8,076 nucleotides of DNA from Acidobacteriaceae bacterium (GTDB lineage Bacteria > Acidobacteriota > Terriglobia > Terriglobales > Acidobacteriaceae). This document shows positions 1 through 6,400 of the stretch, one piece after another. The stretch is from assembly GCA_003140705.1 (NCBI GenBank), contig PLKU01000298.1, positions 246 through 8,321 on the forward strand. The letters run 5' to 3'. The position numbers were made by a program, and so were the translations under genes. Below the pieces are notes generated by a model, which was not told the DNA's origin, searched no databases, and worked only from the letters and a program-made list of their open reading frames with translations. How positions within the stretch are numbered: the stretch's first letter is position 1; every line of letters starts with the position of its first letter.

Positions 1-393
1 GCCGGCCGCATCGCTGCGCAGCCGATCTCTGGCCGCAGCCTGGATAAGCGCCGTGACGGCATGGCTGCGGGCCAGTGCAGCTGCAAGGGCGTAGTTGGTG
101 TTGGAGGGGTCAAACCTGGCGGCCTGCTGGTAGTTTTGCAAGGCGTCTTCAAACTTCTCTTTTTCGAAGAGCCTGGTCGCATCAAGGTACAGCTTCACGG
201 CCCGACGCCGGTCGCTGCCGTTTGGTAACTTGGCGGTCTTATCGCCTGTTGCTGCCGAGGCTGGCGAAGCTGGTAGCTGTCCCGGTGGAAGGGAACCTTC
301 CGCCCGGGCAAAGATGACAACAGGAAACACAACCAGCATCAGTCCTGCCGTCCAGAGGTTTGCCCTCCGTCTCAAACCAGGCTTGCTCGCCAC
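1..393 (-). CDS. Exported TPR protein, possibly a secretin-like (type II/IV) component; 3' part outside window
   Basis: The first 131 residues are visible and the gene continues past the left edge. Residues 1-31 form a signal peptide: a basic segment (RRR at 8-10), a hydrophobic run (18-28) and an A-R-A site before E32. A Ser/Pro/Ala-rich linker follows, then one TPR-like unit at about 65-98 (AVKLYLDATRLFEKEKFEDA, ending in the typical D-P-S-N) and a helical continuation with A-R-S-H-A-V-T. From memory of the family, this signal peptide, TPR and 'Y-x-x-A-x-x-x-A-R' layout resembles the N-terminus of acidobacterial secretin/GspD-like proteins, but the secretin domain is not in view, so that name is an inference; a plain TPR lipoprotein-like or periplasmic protein is possible. 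The start is uncertain. GTG 393 gives a full-length signal peptide; TTG 420 overlaps the upstream stop as TTGA; ATG 339 would cut into the signal peptide. None has a clear Shine-Dalgarno, so translation may be coupled to the HAD gene. Confidence 0.65.
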   Translation of the reverse strand, partial: MASKPGLRRRANLWTAGLMLVVFPVVIFARAEGSLPPGQLPASPASAATGDKTAKLPNGSDRRRAVKLYLDATRLFEKEKFEDALQNYQQAARFDPSNTNYALAAALARSHAVTALIQAAARDRLRSDAAG

Positions 394-416
394 GCGCGGC
401 TGAAATTGGCGTCGTC

Positions 417-1154
417 TCAATCTGCAGTCCGTTGTATCGCCATCAGATCGGCTAGCGAAGAAGCGCAGACCTCCGGCTGGTATTTGAGGAGCTCATCAAA
501 GCTATACCTGCCGGTAGCGACGGCAATCACCGAAAGAAAATTTGCCCGTGCCGCCTCGATATCGCGTGGAGTGTCGCCCACCACGCAGATGCTCGCACCT
601 TTCCCGGCCAGATCTCTGGCCTTGTTTGCCGCCTGTCCAATTAATTCAGAACGAATGGGAAAATGATCGCTGAAGCCGCCGAATCGGAACCACTCTCGCA
701 GGCCGGCCTGCTCAATCTTGATCCAGCCGATCATCTCCAGGTTGCCGGTTGCGACCCCCAGCAATGCGCCCCGGTGGGCCAGGTGGCTCAGTGTTTCCTC
801 GATGCCGGGCATGCGAACCAGGTCCATCTCGTGACGCCGCTCTGCCACCGCGTTCCGCATCGCTTCAAGGATGGACTCCAGGCGAGCCTCGAGAACCTCA
901 GCGGGAACTCCAGCCTGGTGGCAGGCCTCGCGCAGAATAGCGGTGTCTGTGCTGCCGTGCAGCAGGATGCCGGCCAGCGTGATCTCAAATCCCGTCACGC
1001 GATGAACGCTCGAGGCAAACGAATCAACGTGGATGCGGTCACGGCTCCTCAACAGGGTGCCATCAATGTCGAACAGGTAGGCATCTTGCGCATCCCAGGC
1101 AAAGCCCGGCTCGATTGCGACGCGCGCTTCAGGTGTCAATGAAGTTGTCTGCAT
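417..1154 (-). CDS. HAD-superfamily hydrolase (phosphoglycolate phosphatase-like)
   Basis: A 245-residue cytoplasmic phosphatase of the haloacid dehalogenase superfamily. Motif I is DIDGTLL at 29-35, with nucleophile D29 and acid/base D31. Motif II is GVATGN at 133-138 (T136). A lysine fitting motif III is K178. Motif IV is GDTPRDIEAA at 193-202, with D194 and D198 as Mg2+ ligands. The helical stretch between motifs I and II (about 40-115) is a C1-type cap, placing it in subfamily I, near Gph/PGP-like phosphatases. All catalytic residues are present. The substrate cannot be read from sequence; phosphoglycolate or another small phosphate ester is typical. The N-terminus has about 24 residues before the Rossmann core, slightly long. 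ATG 1154 is the only sensible start: an in-frame stop lies upstream, and GAGGA sits only one base before it, closer than usual. The gene starts 16 bases after the Fis-like gene, which supports co-transcription. Confidence 0.9.
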   Translation of the reverse strand: MQTTSLTPEARVAIEPGFAWDAQDAYLFDIDGTLLRSRDRIHVDSFASSVHRVTGFEITLAGILLHGSTDTAILREACHQAGVPAEVLEARLESILEAMRNAVAERRHEMDLVRMPGIEETLSHLAHRGALLGVATGNLEMIGWIKIEQAGLREWFRFGGFSDHFPIRSELIGQAANKARDLAGKGASICVVGDTPRDIEAARANFLSVIAVATGRYSFDELLKYQPEVCASSLADLMAIQRTAD

Positions 1155-1170
1155 GTCCTCAGGTGAATCG

Positions 1171-1458
1171 TCAGCCTTGGCGGTAGGCCTGTCTCACCGC
1201 GCTATACAAAGGACGTTCGCTGCGGGGCGGACGCTTGAGACCGGCACGCACCTCGGCAAGATCCAATCCCAACTCCGCCATGGCGCGGCTGAGGGTGTTC
1301 CTGTGCATCCCCAACTCTTGGGCCGCTTTACACTGGTTCCCCCGGTGAGCAATCAATACTTCGCGCAGATACTGTCGCTTGAAGTCGCGCACCGCGTCAT
1401 CGTAGCGAATGCCGCTCGAATGCATTTGCGTTACCAGGTTATCCAGTTCTCGTCTCAC
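1171..1458 (-). CDS. Fis-family helix-turn-helix DNA-binding protein
   Basis: A 95-residue protein with a Fis-type (HTH_8) DNA-binding domain. Residues 22-39 form a helix (AVRDFKRQYLREVL...) followed by the hallmark G-N-Q-x-K-A-A-x-x-L-G at 40-50 and the recognition helix MHRNTLSRAMAELGLD at 51-66. This matches the C-terminal half of Fis and of NtrC-type activators; there is no AAA+ or receiver domain, so it is a free-standing small regulator or nucleoid-associated protein. The tail after residue 70 is basic (KRPPRSERPLYSAVRQAYR) and could add DNA contacts. The start is GTG 1458: GAGG lies five bases upstream and no other in-frame start exists between it and the preceding cvpA stop. It sits in the purC-cvpA string with a 66-base gap, the widest in the string. 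Its targets are unknown; calling it Fis in the E. coli sense would be too strong. Confidence 0.88.
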   Translation of the reverse strand: MRRELDNLVTQMHSSGIRYDDAVRDFKRQYLREVLIAHRGNQCKAAQELGMHRNTLSRAMAELGLDLAEVRAGLKRPPRSERPLYSAVRQAYRQG

Positions 1459-1524
1459 GTTTGCCTCGTGGTCTTGTATTAGCTTTACCTGTTTCCCACT
1501 GTCCTGCGCAACCTTAAATTACAA

Positions 1525-2064
1525 TTAACCGCGTTCGGGATGCATCCATTTCGGAGACTCTTCTTCCAGTGTTCTAAGTCCCTCGCGAATGCGCCTGGCC
1601 AGATCTTCCGGCGTCACGTGTGTACTGAGATGGCACATCCCAAAAAACTGCTTGGGCAGTCTTCCTTCCAGCAGCCAGGGGGATCTCGGAAAAAAGGCCA
1701 CAGCAACTAAGATACACAAATTTACCAGCAATGCGCCTTGAAGAAGACCAAATACTGCGCCGGCAAGTCTGTCGAGGCAGCCGAGTCCCAGTTTGTGAAA
1801 GGTCTTGGCCAAAACTGAACCAATCACACCGACCACCGTCATCACCACAATCACAATCAGCAGGAAACCGATTGTATTCGCCAATGCATCGATGCGCAGG
1901 AAAGGCTTGAGCAGTGCGGCGGCGCGGCCGTAGTTCCAGGCCGCAAGCGCGAGCCCCAGCAACAGGCCGCCGAGTGTGGCGACGGAGCGGAAGAAGCCTT
2001 GCTGAATTCCCCCCAGCACGGACAGCACCATGAAGATCACGATCGCCCAATCTACCCAGGTCAC
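1525..2064 (-). CDS. cvpA: CvpA-family inner-membrane protein
   Basis: A 179-residue integral membrane protein of the CvpA family, known in E. coli for colicin V production and for lying next to purF. Four hydrophobic segments are visible: about 6-22, 28-45, 63-87 and 102-125. The family hallmarks are the N-terminal W-V-D-W followed by G-G-I-Q-Q-G-F-F-R (18-26), and the G-L-G-C-L-D-R-L-A-G stretch (93-102) leading into the last helix. A charged cytoplasmic or periplasmic tail follows 126. The start chosen is GTG 2064 because GGAG lies six bases before it and the protein then begins at the conserved T-W-V-D-W. An upstream in-frame ATG at 2100 would overlap purC by 17 bases and has a weaker ribosome site. 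The gene begins 19 bases after the purC stop, so both are very likely on one transcript. Molecular role is not settled; in the family it is linked to envelope homeostasis. Confidence 0.88.
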   Translation of the reverse strand: MTWVDWAIVIFMVLSVLGGIQQGFFRSVATLGGLLLGLALAAWNYGRAAALLKPFLRIDALANTIGFLLIVIVVMTVVGVIGSVLAKTFHKLGLGCLDRLAGAVFGLLQGALLVNLCILVAVAFFPRSPWLLEGRLPKQFFGMCHLSTHVTPEDLARRIREGLRTLEEESPKWMHPERG

Positions 2065-2070
2065 GCTTTG

Positions 2071-2074
2071 CTCC
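2071..2074 (-). promoter_or_regulatory. cvpA ribosome binding site deciding the GTG start
   Basis: GGAG on the minus strand (within GGACGGAG) sits six bases before GTG 2064. The alternative ATG at 2100 has only ACGGGG in front, so the shorter protein, beginning at the conserved T-W-V-D-W, is preferred. Confidence 0.6.
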
Positions 2075-2083
2075 GTCCTTGCG

Positions 2084-2977
2084 CTACAGATTCTGATCAT
2101 GCCCCGTCAGGCGACGAAAGGCCTCAAGATACTTGGCCTGTGTGCGCTCCACCACGTCGTCTGGAAGACTGGGCGCCGGGGCCTGCTTGTTCCATTGGAT
2201 CGATTCAAGATAATCGCGAACGAATTGTTTGTCGAATGAAGGCTGAGCGCCGCCAGGCTTCCATGTCGCGCCTTCCCAAAAACGGGAAGAATCCGGCGTC
2301 AGCGCCTCATCGGCAAGAATAATGCCTTCTGCCGTTTTGCCAAACTCAAATTTTGTGTCTGCCAAAATCAGTCCGTGTGCCTCGGCGTGCTGCGCGGCCT
2401 TGCCATAAAGTTCCAGGGTCAATCTGCGGAGCTGGGCTGCATCCGGCGCCCCGATCTGAGCTTCGGTGGCGGCAAATGAAATGTTCTCGTCGTGTGCGCC
2501 ATCCTGGCTCTTTGTGGCTGGGGTAAACACCGGTTCCGGCAGTTTCGATCCGTCGAGCAGGCCGCCGGGCAGGGGAATGCCGCAAACCGATCCGCTTGCC
2601 TTATATTCCTTCCAACCAGAGCCGGCAAGGTAGCCGCGCGCCACACACTCCACGGGAAACATGGTTGCTCGCTTCACCAGCATCGACCTGCCTTCCAGCT
2701 GGTTTGCGTAAGGCTTTAAAACGGCTGGATACTCGGCCACATCAGCAGTGATCAGGTGGTTGGGAACAATGTCTGAAAGCAAGTGGAACCAGAACAGCGA
2801 GATTTGGGCAAGAATCTTGCCTTTGCCCGGAATTCCGGTGGCCAGCACATGATCGAACGCAGAGATGCGGTCAGTGGCAACGAGGAGCAAGTTGTCGTCA
2901 ACCGCATATAAGTCGCGTACTTTTCCCCTGCCAATCAAGGGAATCTCGCCCAAATTCGTTGTCAGGAGTACTGGCAC
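2084..2977 (-). CDS. purC: Phosphoribosylaminoimidazole-succinocarboxamide synthase (SAICAR synthetase)
   Basis: A 297-residue cytoplasmic enzyme that joins CAIR and L-aspartate using ATP to make SAICAR in de novo purine synthesis (EC 6.3.2.6). The ATP-binding N-terminus has G-R-G-K-V-R-D-L-Y at 16-24 and ATDRISAFD at 34-42. Signature 1 is FPVECVARGYLAGSGWKEY at 107-125, and signature 2 is LILADTKFEFG at 203-213. FTPATKSQDGAHDE (151-164) marks the longer, ADE1-like form rather than the shorter (about 240-residue) E. coli/Bacillus form, and the length of about 300 agrees. DSSRFW near 253 is the usual C-terminal motif. All recognised conserved motifs are intact. The start is GTG 2977, preceded at seven bases by GGAAGG. 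It follows a 500-base gap from smc and has its own candidate promoter, so it is probably the first gene of the purC-cvpA-fis-HAD-TPR string. Confidence 0.97.
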   Translation of the reverse strand: MPVLLTTNLGEIPLIGRGKVRDLYAVDDNLLLVATDRISAFDHVLATGIPGKGKILAQISLFWFHLLSDIVPNHLITADVAEYPAVLKPYANQLEGRSMLVKRATMFPVECVARGYLAGSGWKEYKASGSVCGIPLPGGLLDGSKLPEPVFTPATKSQDGAHDENISFAATEAQIGAPDAAQLRRLTLELYGKAAQHAEAHGLILADTKFEFGKTAEGIILADEALTPDSSRFWEGATWKPGGAQPSFDKQFVRDYLESIQWNKQAPAPSLPDDVVERTQAKYLEAFRRLTGHDQNL

Positions 2978-2984
2978 AGGAAGG

Positions 2985-2990
2985 CCTTCC
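2985..2990 (-). promoter_or_regulatory. purC ribosome binding site inside a palindrome
   Basis: GGAAGG on the minus strand lies seven bases before GTG 2977 and supports that start. It is half of the perfect 12-base palindrome GGAAGGCCTTCC (2979-2990), though a hairpin with no loop would have to open in the middle to form. Confidence 0.6.
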
Positions 2991-3012
2991 GCTGGAGGGA
3001 ACTGAATCTCCG

Positions 3013-3041
3013 ATTCTCCAGCGATCGCCTTGGTTTGTCAA
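3013..3041 (-). promoter_or_regulatory. Candidate sigma70-type promoter of purC
   Basis: On the minus strand a perfect -35 box TTGACA (3041-3036) is followed, after 17 bases, by GAGAAT (3018-3013), matching four of six -10 positions. The predicted start near 3006 leaves a leader of about 30 bases before GTG 2977. The -35 box lies inside the inverted repeat GGTTTGTCAAACC (3032-3044), which could serve as a repressor site. This is pattern-based only. Confidence 0.55.
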
Positions 3042-3121
3042 ACCTACATGGCGAGCTGCCTTGGTCAAGATTGAACAACAACTGCGGGGAGAGCGATGGT
3101 TCATTAGCAGCATCCGCGTCG

Positions 3122-3176
3122 TGTGGAAAAAGGTCACAGACTCCTGTGACGGCCGTCACGGAACGCCGAATCCACA
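3122..3176. repeat. Nested hairpins with a 14-base perfect palindrome
   Basis: GTCACAG (3133-3139) and CTGTGAC (3144-3150) form a seven-base hairpin with a four-base loop. The right arm is also half of the perfect palindrome GTGACGGCCGTCAC (3146-3159), so the two folds compete. Both are enclosed by TGTGGA (3122-3127) and TCCACA (3171-3176). Three copies of GTCAC or its complement lie within 27 bases, which could be a protein-binding operator or part of a folded RNA. No known site was recognised. Confidence 0.5.
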
Positions 3177-3292
3177 TGGGAGACACTCCAATTGTCAACA
3201 TGGTTCGGAGGGCTAGCAAGAATACTCTCTTAGAGCCGGGCGACACGAAGTAGCCGTGGAAAGGGGAAGCCGCAGCTTGCTTCGTTAGTGTA

Positions 3293-3351
3293 GGGATCAC
3301 CAGTAGCCGCATGCTACCGACCTCCAGCGTCGGCTACTGGTCCCCCTTTTT
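3293..3351 (+). terminator. Plus-strand intrinsic-terminator-like hairpin
   Basis: A perfect 11-base inverted repeat, ACCAGTAGCCG (3299-3309) and CGGCTACTGGT (3331-3341), extended by GGG (3293-3295) against CCC after the right arm with a small bulge, then CCCCCTTTTT (3342-3351). The loop itself can fold (CCGAC...GTCGG). The T tract is on the plus strand only; the minus-strand side has no T run. No plus-strand gene lies upstream, so what it terminates is unclear: a small RNA, or read-through antisense transcription towards smc. Confidence 0.6.
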
Positions 3352-3369
3352 ATCTTGTGCAAAGCAAGC

Positions 3370-3399
3370 GCCTCCGAAGCGACGTTTTCCTTCGGGGGC
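3370..3399 (-). terminator. Candidate smc terminator hairpin
   Basis: A ten-base stem, GCCTCCGAAG (3370-3379) and CTTCGGGGGC (3390-3399), with one mismatched (wobble-capable) pair and a ten-base loop, about 80 bases after the smc stop. On the minus strand it is followed only by a mixed TTGCTTTG stretch rather than a clean T run, so it may be a weak or Rho-assisted terminator, or simply a 3' stabilising hairpin. Confidence 0.4.
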
Positions 3400-3480
3400 G
3401 AAATCTTTTGCCCGAAAAGCCCGATCGCGAATTTACTTACGCCAAATGTCCCAATTTGCTGAATCCAGAAGCCATGTGCC

Positions 3481-6400
3481 TCAGGCAGTTGCCCGCTGCT
3501 CGTGGCCGCCCAGGCGCACGCTGACAACCTTGGAGACGCCCAGTTCCTGCATCGTCACGCCGTAGATGATGTCCGCCGCCTGCATCATCCGCTTGGAGTG
3601 GGTGACCAGCAGGAACTGCGTGTCCCCGCTCAGTGAATGGAGCAGGCCGGCCAGCCTGCCCACGTTGGTCTCGTCCAGCGGGGCGTCCACTTCGTCCAGC
3701 ACACAGAAGGGACTGGGCTGGAACTGGAAGATACCCACGAGCAGCGCGAGCGCAGTCAGAGCCTTTTCACCACCCGACAGAAGCAGAACATTTTGCAGCT
3801 TCTTGCCCGGCGGCGAGGCGACGATTTCCAGTCCACTCTCTGCCTGGTTCTCAACATCGGTGAGGCGCAGGAATGCCTGCCCGCCCTGAAACAGCCGTGA
3901 GAAGACCTGTGCAAAGTTCTCGTTGATCCGCGCAAAAGCTTCGTCGAACTTGGTGCGAGAGATCTGGTCGATCTCCTTGATCGTGTCCTGCGTGTTCTCA
4001 ATCGAATCGATCAGGTCCTTGCGCTGCGTCTCAAGGAATCCGTGCCGGTCGGCAGTTTCTTTGTATTCCTCAAGAGCCATCATGTTCACCGGACCCATCT
4101 GTTCCAGACGGTCGCGCAGTGTGCGGCAGGTCTCCTCTTCGGCAGCGAGTGTCTCTTCTACCAGTCGCAGAATCGACTCGTCGCCTCGCAGTGCCTGGGC
4201 CTCAAGGTTCACCTCGGTCAGGCAGCTACCTTCAAGGTGTTCCAGGTCTGAATGCAGCTTGGCCACTTCGCTCAATCGGGTGGCTCGGTCATCGCGCAAC
4301 TGGTCAAGCGCCGCGCGCCCCGTCTTGAGTTGTGTCTCCAAGGCAGCCAACTGCTGGCGCAGAGCCTGCGACTGGCCAGCGATCGTCTGCGCCAGGGCAA
4401 GCGCCTCGGCGCGAATGGCCGCCAATTCCTTCTGCCGTGCAGCCAGTTCAGCACTCTCGTGGATGCGCTGTTCGCGCTCAGACTCTGCAGCTGCCCGCTG
4501 CTGCTCGATTGCCTGCACGCGGCGTTCGAGGTCAGCGTAAACCCGATCGATGCGCTGGAAGGCTGACTCTGCACCGCGCCGCCGCTCCTCCAGGCCTGCC
4601 AGCTCTGCCGTAACCTGGGCCGCCTCCTGCTGCAAGCCTTCGCGTTTCTGCCGCAAGGTGTTCAATTCCGCCTGCGCCGCATCAAGGCCAGCCTCGGCCT
4701 GCGCGTGCTCGGCCTCCAGGCGCTGCGTCTCCTCGCGCTTTTCGAGAATGACGATCTGCTTGGCCTCGCGCGCGTCCTTGTTGCGAGCGGCCTGCGCCGT
4801 CCACTCCTGCAGCCGCCGGTCAATGCGCTGGACCTCGCCTTCCATCTGCTTCAGTGCTGCACCCTGGTTGGCAGCGGCAGTCTCCGCCTGCCGCCGCTCA
4901 CTGCTGCGTGCCTCCAGCTGCGCGGTCATCTCTTCAATGGTCCGCGTCAGCGCTGCTGCGGCAGTCTCCGCCTGAGCCAGGTCGGCCTCCAATGATGCCA
5001 GACGGGCCTCTGTTCCACGCAGTTCGCGCTTCAGTGCCAGGGGACCCTCGCTCGCCGGCTTTCCGCCGGTCACAGTTTCATTGTGGAAGCATTCACCTTC
5101 CGGCGTCAGGAAGAATCCGCGTGGGTGTTGCGCGGCCAGCCGCTGCGCTTCGCCGGAACTCTGAACCAGGTAACCGTCTCTGAGCTTGGGCAGAATTGAT
5201 TCCAGCGACCGCCCAAATCCGTTGAGAACGCGGATCGAGTCCTTCAGCGGAGTCATACCGGGCCCGCTGATGGAGATGTCCCCCTCATCGGATGGCGAGG
5301 CGCGGTGTGCATCGGCAGGATGAATCAGAAATGTGGCGCGGCCATCTACGCCGGATTTGAGTAGGCGCACGCCCTCTTCAGCAGCCACCCAACTCTCAAC
5401 AACCACATAGTTCAGCTCTTCCCGCAGGAACTCGTCGACTACTCCTTCGTGCGCGCCTCTTACCTCAAGGAAATCGGCCAGGGTCCCAACGGGCGCCATG
5501 TGCTGTCCGAGCGCACCAGGTTTCAAGAGGCGCCGCACCGTTTCACTCGAATAGCTGTGATCGCGAATCAGTGCATCGAGTGAGTTGTGCCGCCCACTAA
5601 CGGTAGCTTGCTCGCTGCGAAGTTGATTGGCGCGCGACCGCTGCGCGTTCTCTTCATTGCGCTGTGCCTGCAATGCTTCACGCAGAGCAGCAATCTCGTT
5701 CTCCAGCCGTTTCAAGGTGTCCGCCGCGGTTTCAAAACGGGCCCGCGCTTCGCCATTTTCAACGCCCAGGTTCTCGCGCTCAGTTTGCGCCTGGCCAATC
5801 TCTGACGCCAATCGCTCCGCCTCACGCTCAAGAGCGGCTAAGCTCTCTTCACCCTGGGCCATATGGTTGCGCGCGTTGCCTGCCATAGTCACAAGGTGCA
5901 TGGCGTGACGGCGGCTGGATTCCAACTGTCGCTCCGCAGTGAACACCTCTTCGGCTGCTGTGCGTGCTTCGTGCTGGCGAGCCTCCACCTGTTGGCGAAA
6001 GGCCCTGGCTTCTCCGGCAGCCGTCTCCAGAAACGTGTGCTGCTGCGCACGCTCTTCAGCGATGCCGTGCAACTGCGTCCGCGTCTGCTCCAGTTCCGCA
6101 CCCGCCGCCGTGATCCGCGCCTCCAGTTCGCCTATGCGTTCACCGTTGCCACGTTCTCGCGCCGTGGCCCGCTCCAGCTCTACTGCTGCTTCGCTGGCCC
6201 GATTCTGCGCATCCTGGCCCTCGCGGTCCAACTCGTAGCCGCGCTCGGTCAAGCTATGCTGGCTGGCTTCCAGCGTGCCAATCTCCGCGGCAGAGCCGTT
6301 AATCCGATCCGTGAGGCTCGCAATTTCCTGCTCCATTCGAGCCTGCTCCGCATCCATCAAAGCCATCCGACTCGCCAGGACAACGCGCAAGCGTCCGCGT

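Larger units (their letters stand above)
2978..3480. other. smc-purC intergenic region (503 bases)
   Basis: No convincing gene was found. A frame of 116 codons on the minus strand (3312-2962) overlaps both a terminator-like hairpin and the purC start and matches no family I know. The region holds a candidate smc terminator (3370-3399), a plus-strand terminator-like hairpin (3293-3351), a hairpin cluster with a perfect palindrome (3122-3176), the candidate purC promoter (3013-3041) and the purC ribosome site. It is unusually long and structured compared with the 16-66 base gaps inside the downstream gene string. Confidence 0.8.

Noticed and set aside
663..1142. Plus-strand frame of 159 codons opposite the HAD gene
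   Set aside because: Antisense shadow of a gene whose catalytic motifs are all intact.
3035..3253. Open frame of 72 codons on the plus strand in the same gap
   Set aside because: No ribosome site and no family resemblance, and it runs through the purC promoter and the hairpin cluster. A short peptide starting at its internal ATG cannot be excluded but has no support.
2962..3312. Open frame of 116 codons on the minus strand between smc and purC
   Set aside because: It starts inside a terminator-like hairpin, overlaps the purC start and its ribosome site, lacks its own ribosome site and resembles no family I know. Better explained as a chance frame.
3405..3419. CTTTT/AAAAG hairpin after smc
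   Set aside because: Five AT-rich pairs with no T tract in the right direction; too weak to call.
3923..4540. Long plus-strand frames opposite smc, up to 205 codons
   Set aside because: Ser/Arg/Ala-rich shadow translations caused by the biased codon use of the smc coiled-coil arms; smc itself is intact and certain.
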